Assembly: GCA_963773055.1 (NCBI GenBank)
Contig: CAVYZL010000006.1
Span: 1,488,001 to 1,552,000 of the forward strand
Direction: 5' to 3'
DNA from: PALSA-612 sp963773055
GTDB taxonomy: Bacteria > Actinomycetota > Thermoleophilia > Gaiellales > Gaiellaceae
Length of the DNA: 64,000 nucleotides
This document shows, piece after piece, positions 1 to 8,745 of the stretch (position 1 is its first letter; each line of letters opens with the position of its first letter). Under the pieces are notes generated by a model, which had not been told where the DNA came from, did not search any database, and was given only the letters and a program-made list of their open reading frames with translations. A program made the position numbers and the translations under genes.

Positions 1-2760
1 TGCGATCGCTCTCCCGCGCGTCGAGTGCGCGGGAGAGCTGCGCCCGCGAGTGGATGCCGAGCTTCCGGTACGCACGGGCGAGATTCGCCTCGACCGTCTT
101 GCGCGTGAGGAAGACCTCGTTGGCTATCGCCTGGTTGGTCAGCCCGTCAGCAGCCAAGCGTGCGATGCGCAGCTCGGTCTCGCTCAGGTCGCGTGGCGCC
201 TGCCGGACCGCGACCCGGCGGAGCTCTGAGGCCGTCCGCTCGACCCACGCCTCGGCGCCGAGTCGCCGAAAGGCAGCCGCCGCCGCGTCGAGCGATTCAC
301 GCGCCGCGCGCTTCTGCTTCAGCCGGCGCCGAACCTGCCCCTGGGCGAGCAGCGTCCGCGCGCGCTCGAACGGCACCGGTGAGCTCTCGTGCTCGGCGAG
401 CGCGCGCTCGAGCGACCGAGCCGCAGCCTCGAGGTCTCCTGCCGCGGCCTCCAGGAGCCCGCGGCAGCGGGCGGATACCGCAAGGCTCCACGGAATGCGT
501 GAGCGCGCAGCCTTCGTCTCGAAGCCGACGACGAGGCGCTCAGCTCGCTCGAGCTCGCCGACCCCGAGCGCCGCCTCGATCGCGTCCCCGTCAACACGCC
601 AGATCGCAGGCTCGCGAAAGTCGACGCGCTCGAGCGTCTCGATCGCCTCCGACAGGTGCACGTTCGCAGCCTCGGTCTCGCCGTTCGCGAGCTCGGCCAG
701 CCCGAGGCAGCGCAAGCGGATCATCGCGATGATCGGTTCGGACGGCGGCGAGTCTCCGACCGTCTCGCGCACGGCGTCGAGGCGGCCCCGGTGCGCGTCG
801 ACGAACGCCCGCCAGGGATCGATCCCTTCCGCGCCGACCCCGAGCTGCTCGAACGCATCGCTCATCTCCCGCGTCAGCCTCGCGGCGTCGTCCCACGCGC
901 CGGCCCAGGTCTCGGCGACAACCCGGTTCAGGAGGATGTTGGCGAGCGACGACTCGTCGCCCTCGTCGCGCGCGGCCTGCTCGGCCGCGGCCAGGCATGC
1001 CCGCGCGCCGTCGAGATCGTCGACGTAGCGAAGCCACTGGCCGAGCTTGAAGACGATCCGCGTGTCGACCGCCGCGGGCGGAGCGCCGGTCGCCTCGAGC
1101 GCGCGGGCTCGGCCTGCTGCCTCCGCGTCGAAGCCCTCGCCGAGAAAGAGGTCGGCTCGGACAAGTGCGCCGAGCGCGGTCGCGCGAAGCTCCGGCTCTG
1201 CCTCAGGCATCGTCTCGAGCAGGTCGAGCGAAGCCCGTGCGGCGGCGGCGGCCTTCGGGAGATCGACGGTGCCTGCGTACATCGCGACAGCCGCGTGCGC
1301 GCGGGCCTCCACAAGAGGATCGCTCGCGCACCGCACAGCCTCTTCCGCGAGCGCGACGGCCGCCGACTCGCCCTTCCGCCAGTAGTCGATCTCCGCGAGC
1401 CGGAGGAGCACGCGCGCGCGTAGGTCTCCCTCGCCGAGCTCGTCGTTCAACGCCTCGAGCACCTCGCCCGAACGCTCGAAATCGCTCGCGAGATAGAGGT
1501 GCTCGGCGAGGTCGAGCCGTAGCTCGTCTCGCGCCGTGCTCCCGGCCGGAACGAGCTCGAGCGCGAGCTCCGTCAGCTCCGCAGCGCTGTCCGGAGCGCC
1601 GCGCATGCGTGCGTGACGTGCAGCCTCCTCGACCTCACGCGCCACCCGCTCGTCGGGGCCATCGCTGGCGAGCGCGAGGTGGCGAGCCCGCTCTTCCGGA
1701 TCCGTGACTGCCTCGCCGAGCGCTCGGTGGGCCGCCCGCCGCCGTTCCAGCGAGGCGGACGAGTACACGGCCGACGCGTAAAGCGGATGTACGAACTCGA
1801 CGCGGTCGTCGCCGCGGATCCGCACGAGCCCGGCTTCCTCAGCCGGAGCGAGCGCCCGCGCGTCGACGAGCCGCAGATCGGGCCGCCCGAGCGCAGACGC
1901 CCGCAGCAGCGCCTCCCGCGTCTTCCGTGGCAACGCTCCGATCCTCCTCGCCATCAGCGCACGCAGGCTGTCCGGCACGGGAAGACCTGCCGCGTCGCGA
2001 CTCCCCTCGCCCCGGTCGAGGAGACGCGCGATCTCGAGCGCGTACAGTGGATTGCCGCCCGACGTCTGAGCGATCCGAACGAGGGTCGGCCGCGGGAAGC
2101 TCCGACCCAGAGAGTCGGTGACGATGCGGTGGAGCGCGGCCACCGACAGCGGTCCGAGCTCGAGAAGCTCGAGCGTCCCGTCGCGCGCGGCGGCCGCGAC
2201 CAACGAGTGGTCGGCGCGCTCAGAGCGCACGGAGACGATGCCCAGCACCGCCTCGTCCTCGATCCGCCTGAGCGCGAACTCGATCGCCGCTGCGGACGGC
2301 GCGTCGAGCCACTGGAGGTCGTCGATCGCGACGGCGACGAGTGCGCGTCGGCGGCGAGCCCACGGAGCACGGAGAGGAGCGCCGTGCCGACGAGCCGTCG
2401 CTCTGGCGGACGGCTGGACGCGATTCGCAGGAGCGCGACGTCGAGTGCCTCGCGCTGCGGCGCCGGCAGGCTCGCCAAGGCGTCCTCGGGAAGCTGCCCC
2501 AGGAGATCGGCGAGGCCCGTGAACGACAGTCGCGCCTCGGACTCCGCCGGCCGGGCGACGAGCACGATCGCGCCGCCTTCGCGCGCCGCCCGGACGGCCT
2601 CGTCCCAGACGGTCGTCTTACCGATGCCCGGCTCGCCGACGATCGCGAGGACACGGGTCGGCTCGTGCTCGGCGAGAAACGCCTCCACCACGGTGATCTC
2701 GGCGTCGCGCCCGACGACACTCGACACGCTGAGAGGGTACGCGTAGGCCGGCGCGACCAC
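1..2760 (-). CDS. LuxR-family AAA ATPase transcriptional regulator (3' end cut by window, one frameshift)
   Basis: Large cytoplasmic regulator of the MalT/LuxR-AAA type: an N-terminal P-loop NTPase, a long alpha-helical TPR-like middle, and a C-terminal LuxR helix-turn-helix. The N-terminus carries Walker A GEPGIGKTT at about residue 42. After a one-base deletion near 2344 the frame resumes with the Walker B region IDDLQWLD. Read from the minus strand, the last visible part shows a GerE/LuxR helix-turn-helix ending in YRKLGIHSRAQL at 70-20. No stop is seen before base 1, so only a few residues are missing. The first ATG is at 2760; a GTG about 10 codons later is an alternative. It is divergent from the LtrA gene with about 35 bp between starts. 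A paralogue lies at 53632-56453. The ligand and target genes cannot be told. Confidence 0.85.
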
Positions 2761-2794
2761 GGGCCGTGGCGCATGGCTGGGCTAGGGTCCGCGT

Positions 2795-3958
2795 GTGTCA
2801 GTCGCCGAAGGCGCGCTCGAGCACGACGCAGAGCACCAGGTAACGCCGCTCGAGCTGTTCTTCGACCTCGTCTTCGTGTTCGCGATGACGCAGGTGACGT
2901 TCCTGCTCGCCCACCAGCCGACGTGGACGGGCGTCTTCCACGGGATGCTCGTGCTCGCGGCGGTGTGGTGGGCCTGGGCCGTCTACGCGTGGCTGACGAG
3001 CACGACCGACGTCGACGAAGGGGGCGTCCGGTTGACGATGCTGGCGGGGATGGCAGCGATGCTCGTGGCGGCGCTCGCAGTGCCGGGCGCGTTCTCAGAC
3101 GACGCGGTGCTGTTCGGCGTGGCGTACTTCGCCGTGCGCGCGCTTCATCTCGTCCTCTCCGCAATCGTCAGCCGCGGCGATCCCGTCCAGCTCGCAGCGC
3201 TCGTACGGTTCGTGCCGACAGCGCTCCTCGGTGCGACGCTGATCATCGTCGCCGGCTTTCTGGACGGGAGCACGCGCGCCGCGGTGTGGGTCGTGGCGCT
3301 CGCGATCGACTACCTCGGCCCCGTGGTGATCGGCGTCGCCAACGGTTGGCGCGTCGCGCCCGACCACTTCGCCGAGCGCCATGGGCTGATCGTCCTCATC
3401 GCGCTCGGCGAGTCGATCATCGCCATCGGCGCGGGCGCGGGGCTCGAGCTCGAGACGGGAGTGATCGTCGGCGCCGTCCTCGGGATCGTCGTCGTCTCCG
3501 CGCTCTGGTGGCTCTACTTCGACGTGGCGGCGATCTTCGTGCGACGACGCCTGGCGGAGGCGACTGGCCTTGATCGCCACTGGCTGGCCCTTCACGCGTA
3601 CAGCTACCTCCACCTGCCGATGATCGCGGGCATCGTGCTGTTCGGCCTCGGGTTGAAGACGACGCTCACCCACCCGGGCGAGGAGCTCGACACGGTGCCG
3701 GCCGTGGCGCTCTGCGGCGGCACGGCTCTCTACCTCCTCGGGCACGTCGCGTTCCTCGTGCGCGCCACCGGGCGTGTGTTTCGCCGAAGGACGATCGGCG
3801 GGATCGTCCTGCTCGCGCTGATCCCCGCCGCCCTCGTCGTCCCCGCGCTCGCAGCCCTGGCGCTCGTCAGCGCCGTGTGCGCGTTCGTCGTGGCGTACGA
3901 GGCGATCCGCCATCGCGAGCATCGAGTGCTCGTGCGGCACCCCGATCTCGCTGTCTGA
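2795..3958 (+). CDS. ltrA: Low temperature requirement protein A (LtrA) family membrane protein
   Basis: A 387-residue polytopic membrane protein of the LtrA family (PF06772). The family signature TPLELFFDLVFVFAMTQ is at residues 17-33 and is followed by about ten or eleven hydrophobic helices. The conserved GLIVLIALGESIIAIG segment is at about residues 198-213. LtrA was named from Listeria growth at low temperature, but its molecular function is not established. The start is GTG at 2795; another GTG sits two bases upstream in a different frame. The gene is divergent from the LuxR regulator and convergent with the YjbR gene, abutting at 3958/3959. The length is usual for the family. Confidence 0.9.
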   Translation: MSVAEGALEHDAEHQVTPLELFFDLVFVFAMTQVTFLLAHQPTWTGVFHGMLVLAAVWWAWAVYAWLTSTTDVDEGGVRLTMLAGMAAMLVAALAVPGAFSDDAVLFGVAYFAVRALHLVLSAIVSRGDPVQLAALVRFVPTALLGATLIIVAGFLDGSTRAAVWVVALAIDYLGPVVIGVANGWRVAPDHFAERHGLIVLIALGESIIAIGAGAGLELETGVIVGAVLGIVVVSALWWLYFDVAAIFVRRRLAEATGLDRHWLALHAYSYLHLPMIAGIVLFGLGLKTTLTHPGEELDTVPAVALCGGTALYLLGHVAFLVRATGRVFRRRTIGGIVLLALIPAALVVPALAALALVSAVCAFVVAYEAIRHREHRVLVRHPDLAV

Positions 3959-4315
3959 TCACGGGCCCGTACGCTGCGAGGCCAGGTAATCCTCGATCAC
4001 GCGCTTCGGCACTGTGAAGGCCCACGCGTCCTCGACGAGCTCCCGCATCTCGTCCTCGTCGATCGCGGCCAGCCGGACGTGCACCCAGTGGTAGCGGAGG
4101 TCGCTGTTGCGCGGGAGCGAGAACTTGCCCGGGTCGGATTCGATCAACGCGTCACGCAGCTCCTTGGGGAAGGCGAAGCCCATCGTCGAGCCGTCCTTCG
4201 AAAGCGCGAGGTAGACGATCCGGCCGATCCGAAACTTCACCGAGCCGCGTACGAGACCCTCGCTCGTGCGGGGCAGCGTGCGCGCGAAGGCGCAGACGTC
4301 GTCGGCAGTGACCAT
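3959..4315 (-). CDS. MmcQ/YjbR family protein
   Basis: A 118-residue protein with the pattern of the MmcQ/YjbR family (PF04237). It opens with an N-terminal acidic/aromatic helix, followed by a small beta-sheet with the segment YLALSKDGSTMGFAFP and then the motif RYHWVHVRL. It ends with a C-terminal helix of the type seen in this CyaY-like fold. The family is often called DNA-binding, but most members have no proven role. The ATG at 4313-4315 is the best start, although the frame stays open further upstream; the conserved domain begins right after this methionine. The gene is divergent from the phosphotriesterase gene (48 bp) and convergent with ltrA. Confidence 0.85.
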   Translation of the reverse strand: MVTADDVCAFARTLPRTSEGLVRGSVKFRIGRIVYLALSKDGSTMGFAFPKELRDALIESDPGKFSLPRNSDLRYHWVHVRLAAIDEDEMRELVEDAWAFTVPKRVIEDYLASQRTGP

Positions 4316-4363
4316 CGCTCTGCCGAGCAGGATAGGCCCGGCACAGCGCCATAGGATTGACGG

Positions 4364-5317
4364 ATGAGCGCGGTCGAGACGGTGCGCGGCCCGGTCGACG
4401 TCGCGGTTCTCGGCCGGACGCTGATGCACGAGCACGTGTTCGTCATGCAGCCGGAGGCGCTCCAGAACTTCGGGCACGTGTGGGGACCGCGCTACTGGGA
4501 CGAGGACGCTCGCGTCGCGGACGCGATCGAGAAGCTCCGCGCCGTGCGCGCCGCCGGTATCGAGACGCTCGTCGACGCGACGGCCTACGGCCTTGGCCGC
4601 AACGTGCAGCGCCTGCGGCGGATCAGTGCCGAGGTCGATCTCAACCTGATCGTCGCCACCGGCGTCTACGCGTTCCTCGAGCTGCCGAACTTCCTTGCCT
4701 ACCGCAGCGTGGACGCGATCGCCGAGCTGTTCGTGCGCGAGATCCGCGACGGGATCGACGACACGGGCGTCAAGGCGGCGTTCCTCAAGTGCGCCGTGGA
4801 ACGCCACGGGATCGTCGGAGACATCCCGAGGATCCTGGCTGCCGTGTCGACGGCGGCGATCGAGACCGGCGTACCGGTGATGGTGCACACGAACGCGCAG
4901 GCGCAAACGGGCCTGCCGGCTTTGGAGGCGCTGACCTCGGCCGGTGTCGAGCCGGCGTGGATCGTCGTCGCGCACGCGGGAGACAGCAACGACCTCGCCT
5001 ACCTGCGCGCGATCGCAGACACCGGCGCCTGGCTCGGCTGCGACCGCTTCTCGATCGAGCACTTCAACCCGGACGTAAAACGGATCGAGACGCTCCTCAC
5101 GCTGCTCGAGGAGGGCTACGGCGACCGCATCCACCTCTCACACGACGCCGCCTGCTTCATCGACTTCATGACCGGCGACCCGGCGTTCGCGAACGAGCAG
5201 CCCGACTACCTCCACATCTCGACGAAGGTCCTCCCCGCCCTGCGCGACGCAGGCGTCACCGACGCGCAGATCGACGAGCTGATGATCGAGAACCCCCGTC
5301 GGTTCTTCGCGCGCTGA
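4364..5317 (+). CDS. Phosphotriesterase-family metal-dependent hydrolase
   Basis: A 317-residue TIM-barrel amidohydrolase of the phosphotriesterase/PHP family (PF02126). Visible metal-site residues are the HxH pair in TLMHEH (His22, His24), a lysine in AAFLKCAVE (about Lys142) at the place of the carbamylated lysine, histidines in VMVHTNAQ and VVAHAGDS, and the aspartate in LSHDAACF. Relatives include true organophosphate hydrolases and quorum-lactone or other lactonases, and the substrate cannot be predicted here. The start is ATG at 4364. The gene stands alone and is convergent with the ferritin-like gene at 5324. Confidence 0.88.
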   Translation: MSAVETVRGPVDVAVLGRTLMHEHVFVMQPEALQNFGHVWGPRYWDEDARVADAIEKLRAVRAAGIETLVDATAYGLGRNVQRLRRISAEVDLNLIVATGVYAFLELPNFLAYRSVDAIAELFVREIRDGIDDTGVKAAFLKCAVERHGIVGDIPRILAAVSTAAIETGVPVMVHTNAQAQTGLPALEALTSAGVEPAWIVVAHAGDSNDLAYLRAIADTGAWLGCDRFSIEHFNPDVKRIETLLTLLEEGYGDRIHLSHDAACFIDFMTGDPAFANEQPDYLHISTKVLPALRDAGVTDAQIDELMIENPRRFFAR

Positions 5318-5323
5318 GCCAGT

Positions 5324-5830
5324 TCAGGCAGTGCCCTCGGTCTCGTACTCGCGCAGGAAGCCGTCGAACAGGCGCCGGTGCCCCTCCTCGTCTCGGAGGA
5401 TGTCGATGACCATGTCCTGCGTGACCCAGTCGGCGCCGTCCGCCGCCTCGATGATCTGGTTGTAGTACTCGATGGCGCCGCTCTCTGCCTCGATCACGCC
5501 GCGGATCACGTGCACGACGTCCGTCTGCTCGTCGGGGGGCTGGAGGAACGTCTGCTCCGCCTTGAACTCCAGCGAGCCCGGCACGACCCCGTAGAGCTCC
5601 TTGATCCGCGCTGCGAACTGCCGCGCGTGCCCGAGCTCCTCGGTGATGTCCTCGTCGAGGCTCTCGCGGATCTCCTGTGCGCGCACGCCGTCGAGGTTGA
5701 CCGAGTTCGCGATGTAGCTCATCACCGTCTCGATCTCCATCCAGTACGCCTTCGTCAGCATCTCGATGAGCTCTTCGCGCTTCTCTGCCTGCTCCGGCGC
5801 GGTGATTCCCGTCGCGACGGTGGTTGCCAT
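5324..5830 (-). CDS. Ferritin-like domain protein
   Basis: A 168-residue four-helix-bundle protein of the ferritin-like superfamily. Putative di-iron ligands are a glutamate in the first helix (YWMEIETVMSYI), EELGHA in the second, IEAESGAI in the third and DEEGHRRL in the fourth, the ExxH spacing typical of bacterioferritin or rubrerythrin-like proteins. The start ATG at 5830 is preceded by a strong GAGGAGAAG ribosome site. It probably stores or oxidises iron, or acts in oxidative stress. It lacks a rubredoxin domain and is too long for a typical Dps. It is divergent from the small monooxygenase-like gene at 6039. Confidence 0.82.
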   Translation of the reverse strand: MATTVATGITAPEQAEKREELIEMLTKAYWMEIETVMSYIANSVNLDGVRAQEIRESLDEDITEELGHARQFAARIKELYGVVPGSLEFKAEQTFLQPPDEQTDVVHVIRGVIEAESGAIEYYNQIIEAADGADWVTQDMVIDILRDEEGHRRLFDGFLREYETEGTA

Positions 5831-6038
5831 GATCTTCTCCTCTCGCTCGCTATCGCTCTCAGTCTCGACTCGATACCCGCCACCGGCATCGGGGAAAACC
5901 TCGATCCGCGGCGACGGACTGGGCCTTAGCGCATGACCGGGTCACACCGCGTAGGGTGGGCTGATAGGGCGATCGCTCGATGCGGCCTGTTGGCACGGGA
6001 TGCATGCTCGCCCCATCAATCCACAGAGGAGGAGAAAG

Positions 6039-6311
6039 ATGCTGCTCGCAACGACGACGGTGGAGGATGTCGACCGCTTCCTGGACATCTTCTCGACGAA
6101 GGGCGCCGAGAAGCGTGGCGCACACGGCTCGAAGGGCGCGCAGGTCTATCGCGACCCCAACGAGGCCGACCGGGTCTGGGTCACTTTCGACTGGACGCCG
6201 GAGGGCTGGCAGAGCTTCGTCTCCGACCCCGACGTGCCGGCGATCATGCAGGAAGCCGGGCACAAGGGTAAGCCCCAGCCCGCGGAGCTCATCGGCAGCT
6301 ACGACGCGTAG
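6039..6311 (+). CDS. Small dimeric alpha/beta-barrel-like protein, function unknown
   Basis: A 90-residue protein with the alternating beta/alpha pattern of small dimeric alpha-beta-barrel proteins. It contains VYRDPNEADRVWVTFDWTPE, where an antibiotic-monooxygenase-like (ABM) domain would place its core strand. The ATG at 6039 is chosen because GGAGGAGAAAG lies directly upstream; an ATG at 6000 in the same frame has no such site. There are no catalytic residues that allow a substrate to be named. It lies between the divergent ferritin-like gene and a small membrane protein. Confidence 0.7.
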   Translation: MLLATTTVEDVDRFLDIFSTKGAEKRGAHGSKGAQVYRDPNEADRVWVTFDWTPEGWQSFVSDPDVPAIMQEAGHKGKPQPAELIGSYDA

Positions 6312-6474
6312 CGCGAACAGGCCTCGATTCTCCGCTAGCCGTTCCGAGACCCCGCACCGCGGGGGTCTCGGGCTGACCGCCCACCCCGCAGCTGGGACCG
6401 AATCGCTACCCATCTTCGGTGCGAATGACCTCCGATCCGTCAAACGCGCACCTAAGGAGACTCCGACGCCGACG

Positions 6475-6933
6475 GTGCTCTCGATCGTGCTCGGCATCGG
6501 CCTGATCGCCTACAGCCTGTTCACGAACTACGAGCTCGGCGTCTGGAAGATCGCCCCGATGGCCGTGCACAACCTGTTCGACATCGGCGCGGGCGCACTG
6601 CTCGCAGCGTCGCCGTGGCTCTTCGGCTTCGCCGACGACGGTGCCAAGGTCTGGGGGCCGTTTGTCGTCGTTGGTGTCGCGGCCGTCTTCCTCGGCCTGA
6701 CGACGAAGCAGCAAGGCGGTTACGGCTACCGCAAGACGGCCGCCGCGAGGCCCCCTCCACCCACTCGCGGTCGGCGCTTCGGCCGCGGGTGGGCCCCTAC
6801 GCATCCGCCCTTTCGTAGGGTCCTCTACACGATCACACGATCCGACACGAGGAGGAAGACTTGGGCTCGCAAAGACCCACTAGAGCTTTCCGGGCTCTCG
6901 CCACGACAGCGGCTGCCTTCGCGCTGCTCGTGA
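6475..6933 (+). CDS. Short SPW-repeat-like membrane protein, doubtful 3' end
   Basis: From a GTG at 6475, with AAGGAG about 15 bp upstream, the frame encodes three hydrophobic helices: LSIVLGIGLIAYSLF, an NLFDIGAGALLAASPWLFGF segment, and a VVVGVAAVFLGL helix. The SPW motif inside helix 2 is the hallmark of SPW-repeat membrane proteins (PF03779). Residues after about base 6745 turn Arg/Pro-rich, run through a hairpin and overlap the next gene's start at 6861. The true protein therefore probably ends near 6745-6760, and a one-base error may have removed the stop. The function of SPW proteins is not known. Confidence 0.55.
   Translation: MLSIVLGIGLIAYSLFTNYELGVWKIAPMAVHNLFDIGAGALLAASPWLFGFADDGAKVWGPFVVVGVAAVFLGLTTKQQGGYGYRKTAAARPPPPTRGRRFGRGWAPTHPPFRRVLYTITRSDTRRKTWARKDPLELSGLSPRQRLPSRCS
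6760..6793 (+). terminator. Hairpin, possible terminator
   Basis: An 11-bp stem (CCCACTCGCGG pairing with CCGCGGGTGGG, one G-T pair) with a 12-base loop lies just after the likely end of the SPW protein and before the ribosome site of the beta-helix gene. There is no T-run, so termination is inferred from position only. Confidence 0.45.
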
Positions 6934-8045
6934 TCCCGGCTGCCCCTTCGCAAGGCGCTGCCGGGACCCCGAGCTGCGGAGACACGATCACGAAGAGCGT
7001 GCGCCTCACCGGCGACGTCCTCGGGTGCACGAGCGCCGGGCTGGTCGTCGGTGCAGCCGGCATCACGATCGACCTCAACGGGCACACCCTCGGCGGCACG
7101 AACGCGCCCAAGAGCGTCGGCATCGAGAACGACAAGCACGCGAACGTCCGGATCACGAACGGCGCGATCAAGGACTTCCATCTGAACGGCATTGCCATCC
7201 ACAACGCCCACGGCAACACGATCGCGAAGGTGAGGGTCACCGGGATCGGCGCCGGCGGCAAGGAAAACGACGCCGACGCTGGGATCCTTCTCGACCACTC
7301 CCCCACGGCGACCATCAGTGACAGCGTCGTCATGAACAAGGTCCACGCCTGGCAGTCGGACGGCATCGACGTCTTCTTCTCGAAAGGCGCTGTGGTCCAG
7401 CGCAACCGCCTGTCCCGGAACGCCTGGAACGGGCTCGTCGTGCTCAAGTCGCCGGGGAGCCGCGTGGTCGGTAACGAGCTGGACGGGAACGGGAACAACG
7501 GCATGGAGGCGAACGGCGCCAGCGACTCCGTCTACGTGTCCGGCAACCACGCCGACCGGAACAAGAATTGGGGGCTCGTCGTCGGCGCGCTCGCCCGCGC
7601 ACGCGTCGCCGGCAACACAGTGACCGGCAACGGACGGGACGGCTTTCTGTTCTTCGACCTCAAGAGCAGCAGGATCCAGGGCAACCGCGCGAGCGGGAAC
7701 GCAGCCGGCATCAACCTCGCCGGCGGCCAGCACGGCTCAAAGTTGAACCAGATCCTCGCCAACACTGTCACGAAGAACAAGGAGGCGGGGATCTGGGTGA
7801 ACGGTGAGAACGCCAAGGGTCCGGCCAACCAGAACGTCCTCTCTGGGAACTCGGCGACACGCAACGGCCAGCCCGGGGGCATCGTCGTCGAGGGAGTCGC
7901 GCGCGGCAACAGGCTCCGAGGCAACACTGCGACCGGTAACGCCGGCCACGGCATCACCGCGGTCGGCGGGACGATCGACGCTGGCGGCAACCGCGCTCGC
8001 GGGAACCGGACCGCACCCCAGTGCGTCGGCGTCGTCTGCAGCTAG
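6861..8045 (+). CDS. Secreted right-handed parallel beta-helix repeat protein
   Basis: A 394-residue exported protein. The start is TTG at 6861, supported by AGGAGGAAG six bases upstream. Residues 1-33 form a signal peptide (Arg-rich n-region, hydrophobic ALATTAAAFALLVIP, then Ala-rich cleavage region). The rest is made of about 22-residue rungs rich in G-N-x-(I/V/A) turns such as NRLSRNAWNGLVVL and NTVTGNGRDGFLFF, which is the NosD/PF13229 parallel beta-helix pattern. Such proteins are often polysaccharide-binding or lyase-like, but no catalytic set is visible. A strong hairpin follows the stop. Confidence 0.85.
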   Translation: MGSQRPTRAFRALATTAAAFALLVIPAAPSQGAAGTPSCGDTITKSVRLTGDVLGCTSAGLVVGAAGITIDLNGHTLGGTNAPKSVGIENDKHANVRITNGAIKDFHLNGIAIHNAHGNTIAKVRVTGIGAGGKENDADAGILLDHSPTATISDSVVMNKVHAWQSDGIDVFFSKGAVVQRNRLSRNAWNGLVVLKSPGSRVVGNELDGNGNNGMEANGASDSVYVSGNHADRNKNWGLVVGALARARVAGNTVTGNGRDGFLFFDLKSSRIQGNRASGNAAGINLAGGQHGSKLNQILANTVTKNKEAGIWVNGENAKGPANQNVLSGNSATRNGQPGGIVVEGVARGNRLRGNTATGNAGHGITAVGGTIDAGGNRARGNRTAPQCVGVVCS

Positions 8046-8067
8046 ACGAGCCTTCGACTTTGGTAGG

Positions 8068-8093
8068 GAGCCGCCGGACCCAACCGGCGGCTC
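8068..8093 (+). terminator. Terminator hairpin after the beta-helix gene
   Basis: A perfect 10-bp inverted repeat, GAGCCGCCGG and CCGGCGGCTC around a six-base loop, 22 bp after the stop codon. It is followed by TGCCTTCC rather than a full T-run. The position and strength suit an intrinsic terminator. Confidence 0.7.
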
Positions 8094-8145
8094 TGCCTTC
8101 CGACCAAAGACTTTGCGCCCTAGACGTCAGACTTTCGGGCGAGGT

Positions 8146-8496
8146 ATGGAACTAAACGGGGCACGTTCGAACCCTCGACTCCAGGTTGAGCTTGCCAGGC
8201 TAGGGGAGCTGCACCACCGGTTGCTGCGGGAAGCGGCAGCCAACCCGCAGCAGCAGCCACGTACAGCTCCCCCGAAGCCGAGCCCGGTGCTCGAGACGAT
8301 CAGTCTGGTTCTCGAGCTCGCCGGGCAGCCGATGCGGGCGTGCGAGATCCACGCAGCCGCAGAAAGGCTCACGGCCCAGACGTTCCTCCGGACGTCCGTC
8401 AAAGCCGCGCTTGCGGCGGGCACGTCAGGATCACGGCCACGCTTCGACCGGGTGCGCCACGGCGTGTACCAGTCCGTCAAACGAGAGCGCCTCTAG
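8146..8496 (+). CDS. Small HARE-HTH-like winged-helix protein
   Basis: A 116-residue protein. Residues 45-110 resemble a HARE-type winged helix-turn-helix (PF05066). A helix LVLELAGQPMRACEIHAAAE is followed by a helix with SVKAALAAG and a terminal wing RFDRVRHGVYQ, which matches the G-x-Y ending of that domain. The N-terminal third is probably a helical or coiled region. The start is ATG at 8146 with GAGG just upstream. A DNA-binding role is likely, and the target is unknown. It lies alone between the beta-helix gene and the cyclase regulator. Confidence 0.65.
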   Translation: MELNGARSNPRLQVELARLGELHHRLLREAAANPQQQPRTAPPKPSPVLETISLVLELAGQPMRACEIHAAAERLTAQTFLRTSVKAALAAGTSGSRPRFDRVRHGVYQSVKRERL

Positions 8497-8745
8497 GAAA
8501 GCCAGGACGCTTCAGAGCGCCGTGGACACACGACTTCTTCGCAAAGCCGTGATTGCCGCTTGCATGCCGGCGCCCGGCGCGCACTCTCCTGCACCCGAGC
8601 CACGCTCACTGAGCAAGCGTCGCGGAACGATCCCCGACTCCTTCGAATCAGCCGCGAGTGCTACCGCATCGCGCAGCCATCCTGAGCGCCCGCTCCGGTT
8701 GAGCCCGCTGGACAGCGGAGCGGCGTCGCTCCATGATCGTGTGGG